A stretch of DNA of 64,000 bases, taken from the NCBI GenBank assembly GCA_050084985.1, contig JBITNC010000001.1, forward strand, positions 83,266,001-83,330,000, given 5' to 3'. Position 1 is the stretch's first letter. Each line of letters begins with the position of its first letter. The translations under genes and the position numbers were made by a program. The notes below the pieces were generated by a model. That model was given only the letters and a program-made list of their open reading frames with translations, was not told where the DNA came from and made no database searches. Source of the DNA: Nageia nagi (Eukaryota > Pinophyta). Positions 54,024-64,000 of the stretch are shown in pieces.

Positions 54024-56359
54024 ATGGGCCACCTATTTCCTTAATTCATCACACCTTTTGATCCAATATTTGATCAAAGAGGAGACCAGTTATCTGAAGG
54101 TGACCAATCAGAGAGGAGGTAAGTTTTAAAATCCTTTTTTTAGTTTTTTTAATCAAATTTGTTATTTTTAGGGTCTAAATTGAAAAACTAAATATGTAGG
54201 AATATTTATTTTATCATTTGGATAATTTTTGACCATTTAAATTTTCTATTTTATCATTTTTTTGATGTTTTACCCTTTTTTGGGTGCTTTAACAACTCGA
54301 AGACCTAGTCATTAGGTCACTAGTTACATAGTCTTTAGGTCATTGATATTTGATCTTAGATTTTTTTTACTTAGTTGATTTTACATTTTACATTCATGCT
54401 ATGTTTTATGATAGGGATCATTACCCTATGATCCTTCAAGAGGGTCACACTTTTCTTACTATTGTAGACCACATGTTTCTTCAAAGTGTGGATTTCAGTG
54501 ATGGACCCTCCATGGATCATATTCACTAGGATTACCCTCTTATGGTAGATTTGATTGAGAGGTGGGAACCTACCACATCAAGTTTCCATATCCCAACATG
54601 GGAGATGATGATTACCATGGAGGACATCCACCATCTATACAAATTACCTATATAGGGTTAGAGGATTCAACATGTTGTCAATAAAGATGATATCAGACAC
54701 ACCATCTCTTATTTATACAAGGCATATCAAGTTAATACAATCATGTATAAGATTAGCTCAAGTGGGATCAGGTATCTTCATTATTGGTATGATGATTAGT
54801 AGGGGATCATTAGGTTCTCATTTTTTATAGGGTGCATCTAATGTTACATCTTACTTACTACTAGTAGTGGTAGGTTTCCTTGGTCCTTACTTCCTATAGT
54901 GATGGATATGATGCAAAATGTCACCATATTTTCTTAGGCTCCCACTTTGTTGGTGCAATGTTACAAGGAATTGTTATTTTACTCTTAGTGTGACAATATC
55001 TCATTGATAGTTACTATTACTCTATAGGCATGGGCATATGAGCATATCACCATGGTAAGCCCTAACAAACTTCCTATTCCTAGTTTTTCCTCTCATGTAG
55101 AGTATCTTATGGGGATAATTCAATGGAGGGAGGATTTCTACATTCATCCCACTGATGGAGTTTGTCACAATGTTGGGTTATATCATGACATGTTGAGTCA
55201 GCTCATTCTTGACCATGTTAAGTTTTGCCCATATCATCTATATCTGGTATGGAATGAGCTAGAGGCTAAGTTAGTAGGTAGTAGATAGGAAAGGGTTCTC
55301 GATGGCTGGTGAATCAATTTTTTGGAGTAATTCTAGTTTGACCACATCATATAATAGTTTATGTTATGCAAGATATTCCTATAGAGCCTATCAGATATTA
55401 ATGTGAGGGGACTCTTTCAATAGAGGGTCTTGAACCCTTAGTATTCATAGAGCCTGATCCTAATATGGATGAGACTATGAATGAGTAGATTAACATAAAC
55501 AATATTAGGGTTATAGAGGTTTATTCTCCATGGTGGTAGGATAAGCTAGAGGAGGCTGATGAGGGTGACTAGGGTCATCGGGTGAGATAATGCATGGAGC
55601 ATCTTAGTGTGGGTCCTAGGATAGAGGGGTAGAAGGAAATTAGGGTGGCCTTTGTGGAGGATGTTCTTGACATGGAGGTTCTATCTAAGGAGGTTGACAT
55701 TGGAGAGGGAGATCCTAGAGAGGATAGACCAAATCCAGAGATTTAGGGAAGAAAAGAAGAAAGAAAAATAAAAAATCATTACTAGGAAATATCAAGGAGC
55801 TAAAGTTCTTACTTAGATAGTAATGATCATTAGTTAACCAATCTCATTAGGATAATGAGTCTTTGCATGCACAACTTTAGTGGATCAAACATTTAGATAG
55901 GGACAGGTTGAGATATAGAGATTAGTGAGATAGTGAATAGGCTATGGTGCAATATTTATAGTAGTAGCAGGTAGGAGCTAAGGATATCATAGTTGGTATG
56001 GAGAGATAATTGTATACCTTTATTAAGGATATCTATAGATAGAGAGATTATTATCATAGGATGATGGACACATGGATAGTAGGAATTACTTATTTTCAAA
56101 TTAGTGTGGAGTATTCATTACTTCCTTTAGGTTATGTTCCTTTGGATATCAATGTCCTCCTAGTAGATACAACTAGTGGGGTTCAAGGTGGTATTAGTAC
56201 AAGAATGAGCAGAGGTAGGGTTGTGGTGTCTCCTAGTAGGAGTACTACTACTTCCTCATCTCATTGTATGTTGTTAGTTTAGCAAGGTTAGGAGGTTGGT
56301 GAGACTAGTGGTCAAAGTCATGGTGAAGGCAATGAGTATGAGGATGCCCCTATAGATTA
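54024..56359 (+). pseudogene. Antisense plant mobile domain (PMD) gene in Tat3, with an intron
   Basis: On the strand opposite to the element. Exon 1 (54024-54118) starts ATGGGCCACC and has a single TAA at codon 7. A phase-2 intron of 296 bp runs from GTAAGT (54119) to TTATGATAG (54414). Exon 2 then reads DHYPMILQEGHTFLTIVDHM, LIERWEPTTSSFHIPTWEMM, ITMEDIHHLYKLPI, RFPWSLLPIV and AWAYEHITMVSPNKLP, followed by YLMGIIQWREDFYIHP. These are hallmark blocks of the aminotransferase-like plant mobile domain (ERWxPETxTFHxPxGEMTxTLxDVxxLxGLP and LLQAWAWEHIP). An acidic, low-complexity C-terminal part runs to a TAA at 56359. Stops and at least one shift make it a pseudogene. PMD proteins include host MAIN/MAIL and many transposon-carried copies; antisense extra ORFs are known in Tat elements. 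Confidence 0.82.
54119..54414 (+). other. Predicted intron of the PMD gene
   Basis: The donor GAGGAG/GTAAGTTTT and acceptor TTTTATGATAG/GGATC join a phase-2 codon (AG + G, arginine) and keep the PMD frame. The interior is T-rich. Predicted from sequence only. Confidence 0.65.
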
Positions 56360-57620
56360 ACTATTAGTGCCTTTTTATTATGTTATTTTGTTATTAGTTT
56401 ATGCTACTAATGTTTTGGATTTATATTCATTGATGGATGTTATATATGATATTCAATTTTGGATCATCATGATCATGATTAGGATGACATGGATGTCTAT
56501 ATGATGGAGACTTATGACTATTATTTTTTAATATATATACATATGATGATATTTTGGATACTTATATTTATGATCATGGTTTTGATGAGTTGTTATTTGA
56601 TATTATCATGTGTTATTTTATGAATGATGGTTCGATTATTTACATTTAATATTAATGTTGTATATCATATGATGGATTATCAATATTTATTTAAGTTATA
56701 TTGTATTATATTTAATATTTTGATGAATGAATGGTTCTAATATGATGCGATCATTTAATTTGTTATAAATAATTATTATTGTTATATTTTGGACAATATT
56801 TTATTTGTAATATTATGAAATTAGATATACATGGATAGATGTATGAATGTATAATTATATGGATGTATACACATGAATAATTGAATATGAATGAATGGTA
56901 TAACTATTTGAATGTTAAACATAAAAACCTAATCAACCTACCAAGATAATAATATATATTGTGAAATGGAGTGAATGAATAATATAATAAAGAAGTATAA
57001 TGAATAATATATTTATATTAATTTCATCAAATAATCCTTCATTTTAATTTCATCTATTAAGGATGATATAAAACAAATTTATGATACACCTAAGTTTATT
57101 ATGAACTTGTATATGTGTGATGATGTTCATTTCATTCTCTTGACACTCACTAATTTAATATTTCAAGAGAATAAAATGTGTAAGATGATTTTTCCATGTG
57201 AAAAATCCATAGGTCCATCATAGATACTAGACATGTCACCTCTTCATAAGCTATACCTCACTTTTAGATAGGCATTCATAGCCCTAATGAAGACAAACCC
57301 CTATACCCCATTATAGCCTTGCTCTTTTTCTAGTCAGGCATCCATAGCCATGATAGAGGATACTATAATCACTCAAGAATTCTAATTTTCTTATATTTTT
57401 TCTTTTCTCTTTTCTTTTAATCTATATGTACATGTTTTCTTCCTATCTTCTTATTTTTATAATCTCTCTTAGGTTCAGGATGTAATGAAATAATAGGATG
57501 AATAATCACTCAAAATTATGCTCAAGGAATATCAAATTTTGTATCAATTCAAGATTTAGAATATGTGAAAGTGTATGTGTTCATAATATCCTTGTAATGT
57601 ATCAAGGATATGGCTATTTA
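56360..57620 (-). mobile_element. Tat3 3' non-coding, AT-rich part
   Basis: Very AT-rich, with ATGATGG and TATTAT repeats to about 57050 and no supported ORF. From 57083 it is collinear with Tat2 at 32078 onward, ending at the ATTTA target duplication (57616-57620) of the solo LTR. Confidence 0.7.
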
Positions 57621-60600
57621 TGTCACAACCCACCTCTAGACACTATTTTACCTTGAGTACCATCAAGGATTTGAATAGATTATGTTTGAATAATGTTATG
57701 GTAATGATAAGTTTGATATGTAAATATGTATCATTTGTGATAATTTAATGCTATCTTTGAAATGTTTTGACATAGGTCACCTCAATATGAAGAAACAATC
57801 CAAAGATCCTAAAAACTAAAGGTGAATCAGTGATGGGAATGGAAGGGTAAGAGGAGGAAATGATTGGCATTGAATCACCAACACACCCTATGAACATCAT
57901 AAATAATATAGTTGCATGTAGAATATTTAATATAATAACCAATTTCTTAATGAAAATATGTTTGGAAAAATGTGTAGATTAATCTTACTCTGCAAAATGA
58001 GGTGACTGTCATAGGTAAAGGTGTGTTTCCCTTGTTTTGTGTTTTTGAAATTTGAATATGAAATGGAGGGAAAAAGAAATATACCTTATTTAAATTTAAA
58101 AATTTATTAAAGGTTAGAAAAATAAATTTAATAGGGTAAAAGTTGAATATGAGTGCTCATATTATTTCCACATGGGGTGAATAGTAAAAACACTATTAGA
58201 AAAAGACTAAGGTCTCCTTGTGGTATTACAAAATATTTAATGGCTAGAAAAATAATGTATTAATGAACCAACTTAGTTTTATTTTATTGTGTTAGGTATG
58301 GATAAAAGTTGACACTAATTTTTCAATTAATAAAAATGGCTCCAAGGTATTTAACACCATTTTAATCATTCACAACTTTAAGCAAACCTAACCCTAAAAA
58401 ACTTATTAAAGGTGTGAGAATACATTCATTTGGATACACTTAAACCCCTTTGGCTATAAATAGGAGGGGTGGAACATAAAGAAAACACCTACCTATCTAT
58501 CTCTTATTTCATTTTTGTTATTTTTAAGCTTGGGTGTAGAATTACATGAAGAAAAGAAGTCTCTCTTCCCTCTCGAAGATAAGATGCATTATTTTTCATT
58601 TTTATAATGCTTAGTGAAAGTAGTCATATTTTGATATATTTAATGAGTTGTGTGAAAGTAATGTTTGATAAAGGCTCATGGAATTTAATTGTTGATAGAA
58701 GTATTATACTATTGGAAGAGACATATTGAATTTTTTATTGGTATTTTATCTTTTCTTTTAAATGTAAAGGACTATAGTTATTATTATTTAAGTTCATGGT
58801 TAGTTTATGGCATTCTATAAAACAAAAAAAAAGTTGTATATGAAAGGTATATGAACATATTATTGAAAAATCTTATCATGTACTCTTGTTTAGGAAAGGA
58901 AGGATAGATCATAAATATTCTTTTCAAGTTGTTAGAATTATGTACTGGTTGAATAGATAAGACACTATGCACCCCATGTTATTTTTACTCACATAATTCT
59001 ATCTTGAGTTTTGCTCTTACCTCATGCCTCTCTTGAATGCTTTACAATAATATTATTTATCAATTGGAAACTTTAGGATGGCATAACTAGATGGATTTGA
59101 GAGTAAAATTATTTTCCATCCTATGCATTTATGTTTGTTTCATTTCCTAAACAAATGTTCAATTGGGACTATTCTAGAATTATGCTGAGAAAGTCTTCAA
59201 GATTTTGGTGGCATTGAATTTTAACATTAGACCTCCTTTTTCAAATACTATTAGATGGATTTCTACACTTTTATTTAGGGCTCATGTGGTGTCACATACC
59301 AAAGGTTTCAAATTTTATATTTGAATGCCCTATCATTATGTGTATCCTGCTAATCATTGTGAACATGAAAACTTGCTTGTAATAAGTTATTTTAAAACAA
59401 TTCCTAGATCTATGTGTCTTTGTAGATAGGTGATCACAATCTCTTATTCAATGAAAAATATTTTCAACAACTCGATGAACACTCCCCATTCCTTCCTCTC
59501 AAGATCACATAGTAATATATATTAAATTCTTGTGTAATGATGGCTCTCCTCATACCCAAATCCAAAGCATTTTCCAAAATGAAAACCCTGAGTAAACTTT
59601 ACCTTTATTTTTTGATCCAATTACTTGAAAACACTATTGCCCTCTATTGCATTGGCATGTGAAGGATAACATTAAAACTTATAAATGTTTTTTTTTTTAA
59701 ATAATTTGGTGTAGTGTTACTATGATATGTAAAAGGTACATGAAATAAAAATTTAATGGATCCATCATCAACATATAAATTCAGTTGCTAGATCTATGAA
59801 GAATGTCTCTTTGTATGGCTAATATCCATTTTTTTTTAAATACATGCTCTTTATGCAAAGGATAGGATTAGTTTCCTCCACTCTTTTGTGTTGAATGATG
59901 AATTTAACTTCTTTAATGGATTTCACCAATGTAGCCTTGAAAACCACTAAGCATTATCTTTTTCCCTGCAAAGAATTTGCTATGGTATAGTTAAATCTTG
60001 ATTGAATGATAGCTAGAACTGAAAGTAAATTTTACATATAAAATATTTAAGGTGAGTTAAAATTCCTAAATAATTATCTTTGATCTCACCCAAAGTAAAC
60101 ATAATAATATAAGTATCAAATTTCATATGTAGATTAAGTATGGAGTAATTCCTTTAATGGTACATTAATAAAGTATGATTTATTTTTAATATAAAACTTT
60201 GATGAAAATCAAAGTTTTGAATTGAAATATTAAGTATTAGTATCAAGGCATACATGATCATAGTATCAAATTGATATTGTTATTATTTGCAAGATAGTAA
60301 ACCAATGAAAGTAGGTAGTCTAAAAAGGACCCAAAATCCTCTTGAGGTTTATAGAGATAGAAATCATATAATTTCCTTACATTATGGTCAATTATGAATA
60401 AATGGGTATATCCTCATCCTCCTCCCTCCTAGTACTCAACCCATTCACCAAAGGTTCATGAAGATGCTCATTGCTTGAAGATCGATGGAGATGTTCAATG
60501 GTTGAAATATGACAATCAAAACTATAAGGCATGGAAGAAGTTGAACCTCAAACTAATGGATATTAAAAGACATGAAGTAGAGTTGTATTTCTTTCCAAGC

Positions 60601-62230
60601 TATGATGTTGTATCACTCTTGTAAGAACTTGTAATAAATCATGAAGCTTTGTAGTTTATTAAAGTAAATATCATTAATTTAAATGCTTTATGGATGGATA
60701 TGATCCTTTTATAATTAATTAATGCTTCTAAGTTTAGAGCTAGTCATGATCAATGAAAATAGCCTTGTATTTATGTTTTGTTTATAGTAATTTCATGAAT
60801 TGGTTATTGTACTTTCAATTATGCCTTATTTATATACAAAAAGTAAATGATTTTATGAAATGGTTTATTTTGTAAACTATTAACAATTTAACCTAATTAA
60901 TTCCTTCTTATTTCAAATGATATTGTGATATGATTACATGAATAGGAGTAGGGAAATAGATTAAGTCTCTAATATCAATTAACTTAAAACTATCTCAACA
61001 ATTTAGAAATAGTCCTAAATTAGAGTTAAGGTTCCTGATGATAATTTATGATCATGTGGGATATTTTAGAGACTCTTGGGATCAAAATGGGTACAAATGG
61101 GACTCAATGGGACCAAATGAGATCATTTAGGATCCTTTGTGATGAATTTAATAATAATAAAAAATGGTGGAGAACCTTCACTAAGTAAACCTACCCCATT
61201 AAACAATAAATAAAAGGAATATTCCTTATGTGAGGACCACTTAGCATCATATTAGTTTTGTAGCAATAGTGGCTCAACCTTACCTCACAACTTATTGTTT
61301 TATGTATGCACAAGGACTTTTAAAAAGTAGATTCATATACACAATACAATGCATATGGATAAATAGAATTATGTGACTTCCTAAGCAAGTCTATAACCAA
61401 GACTTTTGAGGTACACCTCACAAGAAAAGATGAATGGTGTTAAACTATGGAACTTGTATTGTTCATGGTGTCTTGTGACCTCTTCACCATATGGGAACAT
61501 TATTTTATGGTTAATAGGTTATGGGTGATTCTTTTTGTAAACACATTTAATAATATATTAGACTAAATAACCACTCAAGGATATTGTTCAATATCCATGT
61601 TATGGGCATGGGGATGCTGGATCACATGGTGGACCTAGTTGATAATTATGGGTAGGCTAGTGACTCATATCCTTTGATAGGTGAGTGTAATAGGGATAGC
61701 AATAAAAAAACCTACTATTTTTGGGTGAGGGTAATTAGTAGTCATGCCACTTGTAGATAGTAGATAGGGGTATGATAATTTTTCTATAGGTGATGCTACC
61801 GATTCATAAGGAAGCTTTCCTAGGACAAGCCATATGTTCCTATGAGATGGAGAGTTATCATCAAGTGACAATGATAACTTATTGAAAGTGTGATCTCTCA
61901 GGTGGTATGGGCCTCTAGTAGAAAATCACTACACCATGACTAGAAAGCCTATTGCATATAGGATGTGGAATAGGAATGGTGAGGTTACTTTTGAGGTATT
62001 TTCTTCATAATATGAATGTTTAGATGTGAACACTAGAAAAGTTTATCAGGGTTGGTTAGCTCAAGTTCTTAACCAATCTTACCATGTGAGTACTAAAATA
62101 GCTAGCAACATTATCAAACTCATGTGGGATTGCCTAGTTCATTCCTAGAATATTGAGTGCTAAACTAAATAAAAAAAATTTAGGTCAAAAATTTAGGGTT
62201 CTATTTGATAAGAATAATGGATGTATTACT
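57621..62230 (+). repeat. 4.6-kb solo LTR of the Chromo-A family, TSD ATTTA
   Basis: Starts TGTCACAACCCACCTCTAGA and ends GGATGTATTACT (CA changed to CT). It is 4610 bp, nearly the length of the Chromo-A LTR (4612), and is flanked by ATTTA at 57616-57620 and 62231-62235. The outer kilobase on each side aligns clearly with 908-1930 and about 3600-5519. The centre (58690-60260) is much more diverged or unrelated, so it probably belongs to another subfamily. No internal Chromo-A sequence is left. No gene is supported. Confidence 0.88.
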
Positions 62231-62235
62231 ATTTA

Positions 62236-64000
62236 TCATCCAAAGTTTTAGAAACTTAATGAGAGATATTTTGATAAAATAGGATACAAATATTATACTG
62301 ATAACTACTCCTTTATTTATATGTACAACTATATACAAATGACATGTGGAAGGATATGTAATATGTATATATATCTTGATAGGTTACTATGATTATCATG
62401 TTTGACATTTAATAGTTTTATGATGATGGAAATAGTGAACTAGATGAACATAATGGTATGGTGTGAACACATAGGGCAATGTACGTAATAGCTAAAATGC
62501 TTCAGAAATAATTTTCTAAGTTTATATGTATATAATAGATAAATATATATATGTAATTTTTTAGTTTTTATAATAATTTTTTGATGATTTTTTAAATTTT
62601 TTTAAATTTTTGATTTTTTAACTTAATCATCTTCAACGTGTACATAATGGATTCCAAGTGGAGTGAGGGTTTACAATAAATCACTATGGGAGATGGGATG
62701 AAAATGATAATGAGTATGAATAGTTTGGTCAACAATCCAATGTGTGGCATGGCAAGTGATAAACACAACAAACATGAAGTTCTAATAAAAAATGTTTATA
62801 GATATTACATGGGCAATGGTGAGTTCATCAAAAGAATCTTGAAGATGCAAGAATGGTGTTCCATAGAATTTAATGATTCTATAGATAAATGGGTTGAAAA
62901 GGGAGTTAATCATAATCCTCCATATGAAGTCTAGTCAAGAGAGTATTCAGATGAGATTTTGAAGAAATTCTTCATCAAGTATGTTACAAATCATACAAGT
63001 TCCCCAACATGGTCTATGATTAAGATATATACTTACCCAAAAGGAATATTTTAGAATGTTATAAGCATGATAAAATATATATAACATACTTGATAATGCT
63101 ATCATAGATAGCATATTATGTTGAACACCATCAGGAAACTTAGAAAAGTGATCTATGTCTATGTCCAATAATAGGACCTAATTCTCTGTATGGTCACTTG
63201 GGAATGTACATGGTGAATGTGGATTGTAAAGGGAAGATAATTCCCAAGGAGTAGGTGTAATATGATATGGATAGAATACCTCCTAATTGGTGAGTCCAAA
63301 ATTACAATAAGGATGACTCATGATGCTTGTGTTTAGAATAAAATTAGCTACCTGCAATCATTATATGCAAATTTCAAAAATTGTTTAAGATTTTCTAAAG
63401 ACATAAAATATATAAAGATTTTATTTACATGTAGATAATTAATATGCAAAGATCGAGCAATATATATACAACACACACATATCTATAAGACACATATTTT
63501 TTATTATTTTTTTTATATTTTTTCAATATTTTTCTTATTTTTTGTGTTATTTCAATTTTTATTATTTTAGTTTTTTATGATTATGATTTTTTACAAAGGA
63601 AGGTGATTTACAACCATTGAATTATGTTGGTAAACAATTTTCATATGAATAACCTTACATACATGATCTAAGAAGTAGTGGTAAGGAGGTCACAAAAGAT
63701 GAAGAGGAACTTATCCTAAAATACATGGTTGGGAATGAATAGGATATGAAATGAATGGTAGGATTGGTGGTTTAATTTTTGTATTAAAATTTTTAGTGAT
63801 TCTCTTATGTTCCATAGATGAAGTTGAAGCTTTAGTATGTACCTTAGGGAGTATCAAAAAGGATGGTATATATGTAAGATGTAATGAAGTTGTAGGTGGT
63901 GGAATCAGTGATAATGGAGAAGTTCACAATACAAAGTATGGGGTGAGGTTCCCTACAGAAAAATAAAAACTCCTATTATCAATGATGTTAGGACAGTGTT
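62236..64000 (-). mobile_element. Tat3 3' non-coding, continuing past the solo LTR
   Basis: Collinear with Tat2 at 32540-33515 and 34281-34900 (TTTATCATCCAAAGTTTTAG, GGGTTTACAATAAATCACTA, TTCCATAGATGAAGTTGAAG). It contains the unoccupied version of the 33516-34280 insertion site at 63310-63330. The ORFs 62686-62934 and 63751-63966 have no recognisable domain. The extra 3' ORF and integrase of Tat3 would be expected just right of the window. Confidence 0.75.

Larger units (their letters stand above)
51715..64000 (-). mobile_element. Tat3: third Tat element, left part, interrupted
   Basis: The left (3' in element sense) LTR lies at 51715-52549, followed by a PPT and an unusually long 3' non-coding region (52564-57620 and 62236-64000) that is collinear with Tat2 pieces at 1-907, 32051-33515 and 34281-34900. 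The gag-pol part lies beyond the window. Orientation is from the PPT and LTR order. An antisense PMD gene and a Chromo-A solo LTR lie within it. Confidence 0.85.

Overview
The window looks like nuclear DNA of a plant with a large, repeat-filled genome. It is very AT-rich and contains no intact single-copy gene. Almost every base can be assigned to old, nested Ty3/gypsy (Metaviridae) LTR retrotransposons of two plant types. One type is Tat-lineage, with a second 'archaeal-type' RNase H. The other is chromovirus-like, with a tRNA-Met type PBS and, in one element, a chromodomain. The coding content is plant-specific (Tat pol, plant mobile domain, CACTA transposon), but I cannot name the species. 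A gymnosperm or another giant-genome seed plant is only a guess.

Layout. (1) The outermost layer on the left is a decayed minus-strand Tat element, here Tat2, at 1-907 and 32052-47063; its 3' LTR lies left of the window. (2) A plus-strand chromovirus, Chromo-A, with 4.6-kb LTRs is inserted in the 3' non-coding region of Tat2 (908-14013 and 31533-32051). (3) A younger minus-strand Tat element, Tat1 (14014-31527), is inserted in the 3' LTR of Chromo-A. It has two 2284-bp LTRs and a 5-bp CCTAC target duplication. (4) A 765-bp solo LTR of the Tat2 family (33516-34280, TSD CTCAT) and a 1049-bp non-autonomous CACTA DNA transposon (40859-41907, TSD TAT) are also inserted in Tat2. (5) Right of Tat2 are the LTR and gag-pol of a second chromovirus-like element, Chromo-B (plus strand, 47069-51714). 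(6) Its RNase H is interrupted by a third Tat element, Tat3 (minus strand, 51715 to the window end). Tat3 carries an antisense plant-mobile-domain gene (54024-56359) and is itself interrupted by a 4610-bp solo LTR of the Chromo-A family (57621-62230, TSD ATTTA).

How the parts work together. In Tat1, minus-strand transcription would start in the right-hand LTR at a TATATAAAA box. Upstream of it lies an array of ~120-bp units that carry decayed TGACGTCA-like palindromes. The transcript would then pass the PBS, a leader, a long gag with a coiled-coil N-terminal extension, protease, RT, RNase H, aRNase H and integrase, and end with an extra 3' ORF. That ORF encodes two copies of a domain I do not recognise, and a decayed homologue sits at the same place in Tat2. 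Most stop codons in Tat1 are single substitutions at positions where CAA, CAG or CGA is expected, as cytosine deamination would give.

The best candidates for something not yet described are the duplicated-domain 3' ORF of Tat1/Tat2, the palindrome array in the Tat1 U3, the histone-H2B-like promoter and N-terminus carried by the CACTA element, and the antisense, apparently spliced PMD gene in Tat3.
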